Source: Fidelibacterota bacterium | GTDB lineage: Bacteria; Fidelibacterota; UBA2242; B5-G15 | Length of the DNA: 8,124 nt | Assembly: GCA_003645825.1 (NCBI GenBank) | Contig: QNCQ01000071.1 | Location: 1-8,124, forward strand | Direction of reading: 5' to 3' | In this document: in pieces, positions 1 to 7,281 of the stretch | Position numbering within the stretch: the first letter of the stretch is position 1 | Layout: each line of letters starts with the position of its first letter | Program-made: the position numbers and the translations under genes | Notes under the pieces: model-generated | The model's input: the letters and a program-made list of their open reading frames with translations, nothing else | Told to the model about the DNA's origin: nothing | The model's database searches: none

Positions 1-196
1 AAATAAAGTCAAACATGAGAATAATTAAGTTTCTTTCTGTTCGTATAAGTATAAACCAAATATGCTTTGTATTCACGAGGCAAAGACCTTCTTTGATTCC
101 GCTTTCTTCTACCGCTTTTTCTACTACAGGAGTGATATTGATGAAAGCCCGCCTTGTGGGAGTGTTTACTGTAACGTATTTGGTGTAGGATTTCAT
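1..196 (-). CDS. yjbQ: YjbQ/UPF0047 family protein, partial at window edge and possibly frameshifted
   Basis: The reading frame starts at ATG 196-194 with a strong ribosome binding site, GGAGGG, at 207-202 (5-base spacer), and stays open for 65 codons to the window edge. Residues 1-46 look like the UPF0047/YjbQ family: NTPTRRAFINITP at 11-23, then EESGIKEGLCLVN at 30-42 and HI at 45-46. E. coli YjbQ has been reported to have thiamine-phosphate-synthase-like activity; the physiological role of the family is not settled. From residue 47 (about base 58 downward) the family's usual HITASVFIN stretch with its following D/E-rich segment is replaced by WFILIRTERN and a hydrophobic run. Fragments such as ERN and DF can still be matched to the family if small indels are allowed. 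This suggests either sequence errors close to a contig end or a decaying gene. The full family length is about 130-140 residues, so more than half lies outside the window. It follows the GWxTD gene by 51 bases on the same strand and may be the last gene of the same transcript. Confidence 0.72.
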   Translation of the reverse strand, partial: MKSYTKYVTVNTPTRRAFINITPVVEKAVEESGIKEGLCLVNTKHIWFILIRTERNLIILMFDFI

Positions 197-201
197 GGTA
201 G

Positions 202-207
202 CCCTCC
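202..207 (-). promoter_or_regulatory. Ribosome binding site of the yjbQ-like gene
   Basis: GGAGGG read on the minus strand, five bases before the ATG at 196. It is one of the strongest Shine-Dalgarno matches in the window and fixes the start of the YjbQ-like gene. Confidence 0.75.
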
Positions 208-247
208 GTTTTTTACTTGAGAACCTGGGGTTTGTTTTGTTTAAACG

Positions 248-1516
248 TTAATACATACCGGGAATATCATATAAAGGCGAAATGAGTCTATAGTCTCCAA
301 ACCCTGTTTCATCGACAAATACGAAGGTTCTGTTTATGTCGTAATAATACCATATTTCATAGGGTTTTGTATTTATTTCAAATGGATGTTTCTCGATGTC
401 ATTTGGTGGGCCAAAGAGTATAAATATCATACCCATGTCAGTTTTCCATCCGGGAAGGAATCCAGAAAAGTGTTCATTTGCATATTTTACCCTTTTGTAG
501 TATTCTTCCATTAGCTCATTTCTTTCGGTACCGGGGCTTGGGTCCATTGCTGCCCAAAATTTCAGGAATTTTTCTTTTTTTTCCTTTTCTGTTCCTTTTT
601 TCATTTCCCGAAGAACTTTTGGAGAGGCAATGTATCTCAGCTGTTCAATAGCTTCATCGAGGTTATCAATAAATTTTGTCATGCCATACCATCTTACCTT
701 AAAGACAAGGCTGCGCGTTACTTCTTCATTTCCTATGCTCACTTTCAAATTTAGTTTGTATCTGTTGAATCCCAGATCTTTCCTTGAAAGCTTTATTAGT
801 TCCTGGGCAGATCCCTTTTTGAATTCTTTTTTGTAGGTTCTTTCCTGAACCAGCCTGTTTGCCATATCCCGAATTTCATATTGTATTTCTCCTTGCCCGC
901 CGTCGGATAAGATGACAAAGCCAATATAGAAGAAAGGTTTGTCATCAGAGACAACATTTTCAACCGATGGGACGAATTCCACAGTGGTTGAGTCTTTCCG
1001 GATAATTTTATCAACAATAAATAACTTGCTTATTGTAAGTCTTTTATCGTAAAAGTTTTTCAGTTTGAGAGTTTTTTTGCGGAAGCTACTTTTTTTCGTT
1101 TCCAGGTCCATAATCCCTATGGTGAGCAAGTAGTCTGAGGGTTCTTCCCGGAGGGTTAGAGTGCTAACATCAAAGTAATCGAGTGAATTTGTCTCATCAT
1201 AGTTGTGAGTTCTTATTTCCTGAGTCCATATTTTGGATGCGACCTGTACGTCTTCTTCGTCCAGCAGAAGGATATTTATCTCGTATTTGCCCACAAAGGT
1301 GTCCCCTTCTTTTATGAACTGAATAGCCCCGAAGGGAACTTTTATGATTATCTCTATGTCCACCGAATCCCGTGTTTCCCGTGGATAGTAAATAACGTCG
1401 TAGTAAAAAAACGGTGCTTCAGATTCGGGATTGTAATATCGGAAATCGGTTTTATCCTGAGAATATCCCTCGATAAAAATAAAAAACAGAAGCAAACCAA
1501 GGAGTATTCTATTCAT
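248..1516 (-). CDS. Secreted GWxTD domain-containing protein
   Basis: This 422-residue protein has a signal sequence: MNR, a hydrophobic stretch at about 4-16, and a likely cleavage site near residue 19-20 (GYS-Q). No lipobox cysteine is present. The middle (about 35-275) is rich in predicted beta strands and reads like two immunoglobulin-like or other beta-sandwich segments. From 280 to 350 it becomes helical and charged (KKGTEKEKKEKFLKFWAAMD at 307-326). The C-terminal end carries the diagnostic GWKTD at 356-360, followed by GMIFILFGPPNDIE (362-375), EIWYYY (387-392), and a final strand with FVFVDETGFGDYRL (398-411). This is the GWxTD domain, known from Bacteroidota-like and candidate phyla; its function is not established. 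The start ATG is preceded by GGAGGAAG and overlaps the stop of the upstream propeller gene by eight bases, so the two are probably co-translated. The protein is expected to act in the periplasm or at the cell surface. Confidence 0.85.
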   Translation of the reverse strand: MNRILLGLLLFFIFIEGYSQDKTDFRYYNPESEAPFFYYDVIYYPRETRDSVDIEIIIKVPFGAIQFIKEGDTFVGKYEINILLLDEEDVQVASKIWTQEIRTHNYDETNSLDYFDVSTLTLREEPSDYLLTIGIMDLETKKSSFRKKTLKLKNFYDKRLTISKLFIVDKIIRKDSTTVEFVPSVENVVSDDKPFFYIGFVILSDGGQGEIQYEIRDMANRLVQERTYKKEFKKGSAQELIKLSRKDLGFNRYKLNLKVSIGNEEVTRSLVFKVRWYGMTKFIDNLDEAIEQLRYIASPKVLREMKKGTEKEKKEKFLKFWAAMDPSPGTERNELMEEYYKRVKYANEHFSGFLPGWKTDMGMIFILFGPPNDIEKHPFEINTKPYEIWYYYDINRTFVFVDETGFGDYRLISPLYDIPGMY

Positions 1517-3191
1517 AATACTTCCTCCATCTAAATTTTGTTAACCCCCCATCGGTTGCAAACCACAGATAATCTTTATAGAAGTCTACCTCATATACTG
1601 CTATTCCACCCAGACCATCGGCCATTGTCAGATGTTCATAATATCCGTCATTGATTCTTATAAGGAAAGCACCGTCGTTGGTGCCAACGCAGATGTAATT
1701 GCCATTACTTTTGATATCGAAAATGTACTTGTTTTTTATCTCAGCGATGTCCGAGAGTTCAAGGAGTTTTCCATTCCTGAAATCATACTGGCACAGGCTG
1801 TTTCTTTTACTGAATATGATGCCGTGGTCTCCAACTTCTATTGCGTTCACACTAAAGGCCACCGGTTCTGCAGGGTCTATTTTTGTAAGATACATGTCGA
1901 AATGATGGATTTTTTCCCCATAGTCTTCTATCGCATACAATCCGTTGTTTGTAGCGACCCACAGAGTATCACCTGAAAAGACCATATCGTTAACTCTTGT
2001 ATAAACAGGGAGAATAGACGTTTTATGTACAGGGACAAACTCCGGGATGCTGAAAACGAGCAGACCATAATCAGTTCCAGCAAATAATAGGGTATCGTTC
2101 AGAGCTATGGATGTAACATTGTTACTCGGGAGAAATCTATCGACATTTCTAAGCTGCCAGAAGCCTTTTTTGAAGTTATACAGGGCAACCCCCTGTGATG
2201 TACCTACAGCCATGAAGTCCGGGTTTACACTTATCTTGTTTATAATACCATTCCTTATTTCAAGAGTGAACTCGCTTTCAAAATACTGCCATGTATTTTC
2301 CGTGGTATTAAAACAGCTTATTCCCTTCCTGTTCGAGGCCAGATTGCTAATGTTAGAGTTTCCACCCATGTAGACATTTCCATCGAGAAAAGCGAAAGTG
2401 CTCACGTTGTTATCAAGAGGCCCAAATTCGTGTACCCTGAGTAACTTAACGTTTTCATCTCCCAGAAGAAGGCCTCCACCTGAGAGCCCTCCGAAAACAT
2501 TTCCAGATGGATTAATATACAGGACGGAGACATAAAATTTCCTCAGCATTGGATCAACGACTGTTCCATCGGAAAAGCACTGATAGTTTCCTTCCATGGT
2601 AAAAGAACCAAAACTGTATAGGTGTTCATATGATACCACTCCCCATTTTACTCCATCCCCGGAAACCTCCTCTTTACCTGCCCACATTCCAGTGAGCTTA
2701 TCCAGTTTTAAGAATCCGCCTGATCTTAATTGCGCCCATATGTAGTGGTTGTCACCGCCAATTCTTACTAAGCGTTCCAATCTTGAAAGGGATAATTCCT
2801 GAGTACTTATATTATTCCATCTCCTATCGGATGGGTTTCTGTAGCTTACCCCGGCTTCGTGACATGCCCACAGATAGCCGGTTGACTTATCGTAGTAAAG
2901 GCAGGAAATGAAGTCATCAGCCAGACCGTCGCTTCTTGTAATAGGTTCCTCGAAACTCTTTCTAAATTTATGAAAAGGTAGAATGCCGCCGCTTGTTCCA
3001 AAGAACACATATTCCGGTGATTCGCATACGCTTGTGACGTAATTACAATTTCTATAGGTAATCCAGTCGCCTATATTGTAGATACGGTTTGGTGTTCTGG
3101 ATCTTTCTTGTGGGTGTACCACAGATAGTAAGATGAGTATCAAAACTGATAGTCCCAGGTTTTCTTTTACTTTCTTAATAAGATTCAACAC
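1509..3191 (-). CDS. Secreted beta-propeller protein with two-component-regulator-propeller-like repeats
   Basis: The start is GTG at 3191, chosen because the signal peptide (KK at 6-7, hydrophobic 12-25) begins there and because it overlaps the dprA stop as GTGTTGA; the TTG three bases later is an alternative. The binding site (GGAAAG, about 11 bases away) is weak. The 560-residue protein is built of propeller blades. The clearest repeats are TRSDGLADDFISCLYYDKST (85-104) then GYLWACHEAGV (105-115); VTSIALNDTLLFAGTDYGL (359-377); VNDMVFSGDTLWVATNNGL (400-418); IFDIKSNGNYICVGTNDGA (490-508); and LTMADGL (521-527) with YLWFATDGGLTKF (541-553). The DGL...LW.AT..GL pattern is that of the Reg_prop repeat found in the sensor part of hybrid two-component systems, but here no membrane anchor, kinase or DNA-binding domain follows. 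It is therefore a free secreted propeller. The ligand is unknown. It sits directly upstream of the GWxTD gene with an 8-base overlap, suggesting the two products work together. Confidence 0.82.
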   Translation of the reverse strand: MLNLIKKVKENLGLSVLILILLSVVHPQERSRTPNRIYNIGDWITYRNCNYVTSVCESPEYVFFGTSGGILPFHKFRKSFEEPITRSDGLADDFISCLYYDKSTGYLWACHEAGVSYRNPSDRRWNNISTQELSLSRLERLVRIGGDNHYIWAQLRSGGFLKLDKLTGMWAGKEEVSGDGVKWGVVSYEHLYSFGSFTMEGNYQCFSDGTVVDPMLRKFYVSVLYINPSGNVFGGLSGGGLLLGDENVKLLRVHEFGPLDNNVSTFAFLDGNVYMGGNSNISNLASNRKGISCFNTTENTWQYFESEFTLEIRNGIINKISVNPDFMAVGTSQGVALYNFKKGFWQLRNVDRFLPSNNVTSIALNDTLLFAGTDYGLLVFSIPEFVPVHKTSILPVYTRVNDMVFSGDTLWVATNNGLYAIEDYGEKIHHFDMYLTKIDPAEPVAFSVNAIEVGDHGIIFSKRNSLCQYDFRNGKLLELSDIAEIKNKYIFDIKSNGNYICVGTNDGAFLIRINDGYYEHLTMADGLGGIAVYEVDFYKDYLWFATDGGLTKFRWRKYYE

Positions 3192-4279
3192 CTTATGAAC
3201 ATCTTTCCTGGTAATTGTTTTATGACCCCCTTTATTTCAAGTGAAAGCAGAGTGGGGAGGATTTCATGAGGTTGTTTCCCCAATTTTTCTGCGATAGTAT
3301 CGATATTGGCAGGTTCTCCACTAATGGTTTCGTAAACATTTCTTTCTTCTGAGTCAAGCTTAAAAGAAATCTCAAGTTGCTTTGGCTTGCGGGGATATTT
3401 TCTTATTTTATCGATTTCCTCTAAGATGTCCTCGACACAGGTGACAAGTTTTGCTCCTTTTTTGATAAGGCTATTTGTTCCCACACTCTTTTTGTCAATG
3501 ATTCTTCCCGGCACTGCGAAGACTTCTCTATTTTGATCCAGGGAGTACAGGGCTGTTATTAAAGCTCCGCTCTTTTCCCCTGCTTCTATTACGATGGTAC
3601 CGAGACTCAGGCCGGAGATGATTCTGTTTCTTCTTGGAAAGTTAATTGCATCGGGCTTGGTGCCAGGCGGATACTCTGTACAGTATAGTCCGCTCGTTAT
3701 TATCTCGGTTACCAGAGTCTTATTCTCGGGAGGATATACTACGTCGATTCCACATCCCAGAACAGCTATGGTTCTTCCTCCCATAGAGATAGCAATCCTG
3801 TGAGCTATAGTATCGATACCTCTCGCGAAACCACTAATGATGGTAATGTCGTTTCTGATGAGTTCTTTTACGAGTGACTCTGTCACACTTTTTCCATAGA
3901 GAGTCGGATTGCGGGTACCCACAACAGCTATCGCATCGAAATCTTTCTCTGTATATTCTCCCATGTAAAAAAGCACAGGCGGAGGATCGTAAATTTCCAG
4001 TAGATTTTTTGGGTAAGCTGTATCGAATATTGTAAAGTATTTTATCCCCTTCTTTTCTACAAAATTTATTACCCTGTCTATTTCGCCGTCATCACGTGAT
4101 TCTGATTCAAGTATTCTTTTTGCCATTCTGTAATCAATTCCATAAACAGAAGACAATTCTCGAAGGCTTGAGCCGTAAATTTTCTCTGGTGTTCCGAATT
4201 TGTTTTTAAGCGAGAGAATTTTTCTCGGTCCAAGTCCCGGTACTGAAAGCAATTTTAGTGTATAACGAAAGCTATCCAT
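3185..4279 (-). CDS. dprA: DNA-processing protein DprA (Smf)
   Basis: DprA binds incoming single-stranded DNA in the cytoplasm during natural transformation and loads RecA onto it. The 364-residue protein begins with a helix-hairpin-helix-like segment (LLSVPGLGPRKILSL, 10-24). The Rossmann-like core has VVGTRNPTLYG (119-129), ISGFARGIDTIAH (148-160), LGCGIDVVYPPEN (174-186), EYPPGT (202-207), FPRRNRIISGLS (214-225), VIEAGEKSGALITA (230-243) and VPGRI (256-260). These cover the family's DNA-binding and dimer-forming core. A C-terminal winged helix of the DML1 type follows at about 309-361. I place the start at ATG 4279 because it gives an 8-base overlap (ATGGATAG) with the obg stop and fits the usual N-terminus. 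The frame is open further up to a TTG at 4300, which would add MLNYLID; neither start has a clear binding site, so coupling to obg is likely. DprA is common in bacteria not known to be competent, so competence is not proven. Confidence 0.94.
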   Translation of the reverse strand: MDSFRYTLKLLSVPGLGPRKILSLKNKFGTPEKIYGSSLRELSSVYGIDYRMAKRILESESRDDGEIDRVINFVEKKGIKYFTIFDTAYPKNLLEIYDPPPVLFYMGEYTEKDFDAIAVVGTRNPTLYGKSVTESLVKELIRNDITIISGFARGIDTIAHRIAISMGGRTIAVLGCGIDVVYPPENKTLVTEIITSGLYCTEYPPGTKPDAINFPRRNRIISGLSLGTIVIEAGEKSGALITALYSLDQNREVFAVPGRIIDKKSVGTNSLIKKGAKLVTCVEDILEEIDKIRKYPRKPKQLEISFKLDSEERNVYETISGEPANIDTIAEKLGKQPHEILPTLLSLEIKGVIKQLPGKMFIRC

Positions 4280-5252
4280 ATCTATCAAGTAATTTAACAA
4301 TTTTTTCGACTAAAGTAGATAGTCCCTCCCCGGTTACAGACGAAATATATATAACTTCGTTTCCGTCAATTTCGGAAATTACCCTTCTTTTTTCTGGAGG
4401 TACCAGGTCACATTTACTCATGGCAATTAGTTTGGGCCTATCTTTGAAGAAATGGGCGTGTTCTATAAGTTCTTTATATAGCGTTTTGTAAACTTTCTCA
4501 GGATGGGTTTCTGTTATTTCTATGAGAAAAATAAGGACTTTTGCCCGTTCCAGGTGTCTTAAGAACCTTATTCCAAGTCCCTTGCCTGTATGAGCCCCTT
4601 CTATCAATCCTGGAATATCGGCGAGAACAAAGCTTTTGTATTGGCCGTATTTCACGATTCCAACATTGGGGGTAAGCGTGGTGAAAGGGTAGTCGGCGAT
4701 TTTGGGACGGGCAGCAGTCAACTTTGAAAGAAGGGTGGATTTACCGCTGTTTGGTAGGCCAACAAGTCCGGCGTCAGAGATTACCTTGAGTTCGAAAATG
4801 AGAAATTTTTCTTCTCCAGGTTCTCCTGGTTCGGCGTATATTGGAGCTCTTTCCGTTGGGGTTGCGAAGGCTGCATTTCCCCTGCCACCTTTGCCTCCTT
4901 TAGCTACTACCACCCTTTGCATATGCTCTGTGAGGTCCGCAATAACCTCTCCGGTTTCTTCATCTTTTATTACTGTACCAGGAGGAACTTTTATTATAAC
5001 GTCATCTCCGTCCGCCCCCTTTTTTAATGCACCTCCTCCGGGACGTCCATTCCCTGCTTTGTAGCTTTTACGGTATTTTAGGTCCTGAAGTGTGAACAGG
5101 TTTCTGTCCACTTCAACGATAACGTTTCCTCCTTTTCCTCCATCTCCTCCGCTTGGACCACCTCTGGGAACGTATTTTTCCCTCCGAAATGCTACACAGC
5201 CCTTTCCTCCTTTGCCCGCTTTTACGAATACCTTAGCCAGATCAACAAACAT
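4272..5252 (-). CDS. obg: Obg family GTPase (ObgE/CgtA), 50S ribosome assembly
   Basis: Obg binds the large ribosomal subunit and links its assembly to GTP and ppGpp levels. Residues 1-157 form the glycine-rich Obg fold (FVKAGKGGKGCVAFRREKYV at 9-28, GGPSGGDGGKGGNV at 31-44, AKGGKGGRGNAAFATPT at 117-133, AEPGEPGE at 140-147). The G domain follows: G1 GLPNSGKST (165-173), the G2 region DYPFTTLTP (187-195), G3 DIPGLIEGA (212-220), G4 SKCD (279-282), and G5 SSVTGEG (304-310). In G4 the usual Asn of NKxD is Ser; similar SKxD forms occur in Obg proteins of Bacteroidota-like lineages as I recall them. The protein ends at residue 326, right after the G domain, so the C-terminal OCT domain seen in B. 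subtilis Obg is absent, as in many other phyla. The ATG at 5252 has no strong Shine-Dalgarno sequence. A 92-base gap separates it from smsB, and dprA overlaps its stop by 8 bases. Confidence 0.96.
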   Translation of the reverse strand: MFVDLAKVFVKAGKGGKGCVAFRREKYVPRGGPSGGDGGKGGNVIVEVDRNLFTLQDLKYRKSYKAGNGRPGGGALKKGADGDDVIIKVPPGTVIKDEETGEVIADLTEHMQRVVVAKGGKGGRGNAAFATPTERAPIYAEPGEPGEEKFLIFELKVISDAGLVGLPNSGKSTLLSKLTAARPKIADYPFTTLTPNVGIVKYGQYKSFVLADIPGLIEGAHTGKGLGIRFLRHLERAKVLIFLIEITETHPEKVYKTLYKELIEHAHFFKDRPKLIAMSKCDLVPPEKRRVISEIDGNEVIYISSVTGEGLSTLVEKIVKLLDRYG

Positions 5253-5320
5253 AGCTATAAAGTGAAATAGACTATATTGTTATCCAAAACTTACATATTT
5301 TTACGGAATAATTGTAGAGC

Positions 5321-5354
5321 TTCTTTGGAAGAATAACCCGGGGATTAGTATCCC
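5321..5354 (-). terminator. Weak tandem hairpins at the end of smsB (possible partial terminator)
   Basis: On the minus strand the smsB stop codon lies within a small hairpin: GGGAT, loop ACTA, ATCCC (5354-5341). A second hairpin, TTCTT-CCA-AAGAA, follows at 5333-5321. Between them is CGGGTTA rather than a proper U-tract, so full termination is doubtful. A partial terminator or a 3'-end stabiliser that reduces read-through into obg is possible. The stems are only five base pairs each, so confidence is low. Confidence 0.25.
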
Positions 5355-6541
5355 TTTGCCCCCAACTCGTCGCTGATTCTATCTATTTCCTGTTTAAGTA
5401 CGTTAGGAAAGTTTTCAAGCCCTTCATACAGAAATCCTCTGATGATCAGCCCTACTGCATCAGTTTCATTGATACCTCTTGCCATTAAATACTCTACCTC
5501 TTCCCTTGCTATCTTTCCAACTGCTGCTTCATGGGAGAGCATAATATCAGGAGATAAACCATTTAATTGGGGAATTGTATAGATTTCTCCACCATCTTCG
5601 AGGATAAGTCCCTGGCATTCGAGGTGTCCTTTGACCCCGGAAACATTTCCAGAAATAAGCCCCCTTGCAATTACCTTTCCACCTTTATTAACGACTCTGG
5701 AGATTATCTCTGATGATGTGTCCGGGGCATCCAGTACTACTCTTGAACCAACATCGATAAACGATCCAGGATACGAGAGAAGAATGCTATTGAATCGAGC
5801 TCTAGCTGCTCTCCCTTTTAGGTAGGCTATTGGGTTCATCTGTATGTCTTTTACTTTTTTCAAAAGTACGTAATTGGAGATGAAAGTTCCATTTTCTTCG
5901 ACGTATATTGCAGTTCTGGATCTGACTCTTACACTTTCGTGCCAGTTATGTACCATAGAGTAGGTTAGACTTGCATTTTTTCCGATATAGATTTCTGTGA
6001 TTCCTAAGTGGGCGCCCCCATCTTTTCCCAGTTCTTTTGAGGTACAGCCTGTTAGAATCTCTACTGATGAATTTTCTTCCAGAATTATAAGATTATGAAC
6101 ATTTTGGACTACACTGGGAGTTTCCAGAAACAGACATGACTGGATGGGAAATATCGCTTTTGTACCCTTTTTGACGCGAATAAAATATCCTGACTCTGGA
6201 TTATCATAAACGAATTTTGTGTATTTATCGGTGTTTGGATCAATTAGCTTCCAGTGCAGCTTTTTCAGCTCAGGATATTTTGCTAAAGCTTCATTGGTGT
6301 CAAGTAATTCTACCCCGGATTGTCTGGTAGCTTTATGGACAACCGTCTGGTTTTTCATCAGGAAGGTGTCAGCTTTGTCGTTTTCCAGATCTACCCCTGC
6401 ATGGAGAAGAATACTTTTTTCAACTTCCGGTAGTTTCTTTATGTCAACTTCGGAGATGTATTCCGGAACCTTTTCCACTTTGTATTGGGATAGGTCGATA
6501 TCTTTCTTTTCTACTACTTCATTATTGCGCATTTTAGACAT
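5345..6541 (-). CDS. smsB: SufB/SufD-like Fe-S scaffold subunit (SmsB type)
   Basis: This is the scaffold of a minimal SUF-like system; with the ATPase encoded just upstream it should assemble Fe-S clusters in the cytoplasm. The 398-residue protein has the SufB/SufD beta-helix core (about 120-310) and a C-terminal helical end. The end carries GHLECQGLIL (305-314), IMLSHEAAVGKI (333-344), YLMARGINETDAVGLIIRGF (351-370) and a final helix. Cys309 aligns by motif with the functional Cys of E. coli SufB (C405), Glu338 with the SufB Glu of EHEAT, and His337 with the SufD His of SHGAT. One chain therefore carries ligands that E. coli divides between SufB and SufD, as expected if it forms a homodimer. 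Other cysteines are C136 and C166. It lacks the longer SufB N-terminal region. The start at 6541 has AAAGGA eight bases upstream and overlaps smsC by 28 bases; an internal ATG at 6532 is a less likely start. No sufD, sufS, sufU or sufE is adjacent. Confidence 0.92.
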   Translation of the reverse strand: MSKMRNNEVVEKKDIDLSQYKVEKVPEYISEVDIKKLPEVEKSILLHAGVDLENDKADTFLMKNQTVVHKATRQSGVELLDTNEALAKYPELKKLHWKLIDPNTDKYTKFVYDNPESGYFIRVKKGTKAIFPIQSCLFLETPSVVQNVHNLIILEENSSVEILTGCTSKELGKDGGAHLGITEIYIGKNASLTYSMVHNWHESVRVRSRTAIYVEENGTFISNYVLLKKVKDIQMNPIAYLKGRAARARFNSILLSYPGSFIDVGSRVVLDAPDTSSEIISRVVNKGGKVIARGLISGNVSGVKGHLECQGLILEDGGEIYTIPQLNGLSPDIMLSHEAAVGKIAREEVEYLMARGINETDAVGLIIRGFLYEGLENFPNVLKQEIDRISDELGAKGY

Positions 6542-7281
6542 TCGTTAAATCCTTTGTTTTTTACTGTATCAAATATTTCATAGGGATTTCCTTTACATAC
6601 AATTTTGCCCTCAACCAGAACAAGCCCTTCATCTGCGGGAATATGCTCCAGGATCAGACCGGTATGAGTTATGATCAGTCCTGAGCTTTTTCTTTTTTTG
6701 TGATGGTCTTTCATAGGCAGGTTGTTGCTATATGCAGTGTAAGTCTTTTCAAGGAGCTTTTTTATTGCTTCTCCTACTAGATTGATATTTTCTACATCAA
6801 CTCCTGACTCTGGTTCGTCGATCAGTGATAAATCTGGTTTCTGTAGTAGAAGCTGGAGAAGTTCGGTTCTTTTTATTTCTCCTCCCGAGAATCCCATATT
6901 TATCGATCTTTCAAGCAGGTGTTCTACTTTAAGGAGCTTCGCAAGAGATCTGAACTCTTCCTCATTGTAGTTGCCAAGAAATTTTGCTATATCTCTGATG
7001 TTTACCCCCTTGATGGTTGGAGGACGTTGAAACATAACCCCTATTCCCAGTTTTATCCTTTCATGGGTAGGAAGATTGGTAATATCTCTGTCTTTGAAAA
7101 TGATTTTTCCCGATGTAATCTTGTAGTTGCCAAGTCCTATTATTGCCATTAGTAGAGAGGTTTTCCCAGAACCATTTGGACCGAATAGAATTACAACCTT
7201 TCCATTTTCGATCCTTAGGTTTATATTGTGTAAAATTTCTTTTCCATCAATTGCAATTGACAGGTTTTTGATTTCAAGCAT
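6514..7281 (-). CDS. smsC: SufC-like ABC ATPase of the minimal Fe-S system (SmsC type)
   Basis: This 255-residue soluble ABC ATPase should power cluster assembly on the SmsB scaffold. It has Walker A GPNGSGKT (34-41), Q-loop VMFQRPP (82-88), ABC signature FSGGEIKRTE (131-140), Walker B LSLIDEP (151-157) with catalytic Glu156, D-loop SGVD (159-162) and H-loop His206 in IITHTG (203-208). FSGGEIKR and DEPESGVD are typical of SufC rather than of transport ATPases. Compared with E. coli SufC there is a lysine- and histidine-rich insertion of about 20 residues (TAYSNN to KKRKSS, 182-200) between the helix after the D-loop and the H-loop strand. The C-terminus has two cysteines (C248, C251). The ATG overlaps the stop of the small rubredoxin-like frame by eight bases (ATGCTTGA), and its binding site (AAAGGA) lies inside that frame. 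The 28-base overlap with smsB points to strict co-translation. Confidence 0.94.
   Translation of the reverse strand: MLEIKNLSIAIDGKEILHNINLRIENGKVVILFGPNGSGKTSLLMAIIGLGNYKITSGKIIFKDRDITNLPTHERIKLGIGVMFQRPPTIKGVNIRDIAKFLGNYNEEEFRSLAKLLKVEHLLERSINMGFSGGEIKRTELLQLLLQKPDLSLIDEPESGVDVENINLVGEAIKKLLEKTYTAYSNNLPMKDHHKKRKSSGLIITHTGLILEHIPADEGLVLVEGKIVCKGNPYEIFDTVKNKGFNECLKCAIMK

Noticed and set aside
194..247. Terminator between the GWxTD and YjbQ-like genes
   Set aside because: Only a four-base stem (AACC-CCA-GGTT) with no proper T-tract is visible, so read-through is more likely.
1632..1976. 114-codon open frame on the plus strand
   Set aside because: It is antisense to the propeller gene, which has consistent repeats and a signal peptide; no binding site or family match supports the plus-strand frame.
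4280..4300. Longer dprA start at TTG 4300
   Set aside because: It adds seven residues not typical of the family, has no binding site and would enlarge the overlap with obg to 29 bases. The ATG at 4279 gives the same overlap length as other junctions.
4702..5064. 120-codon open frame on the plus strand
   Set aside because: It lies wholly opposite the glycine-rich region of obg, whose GC-rich codons keep the other strand open. Obg is unmistakable and the plus-strand product has no recognisable features.
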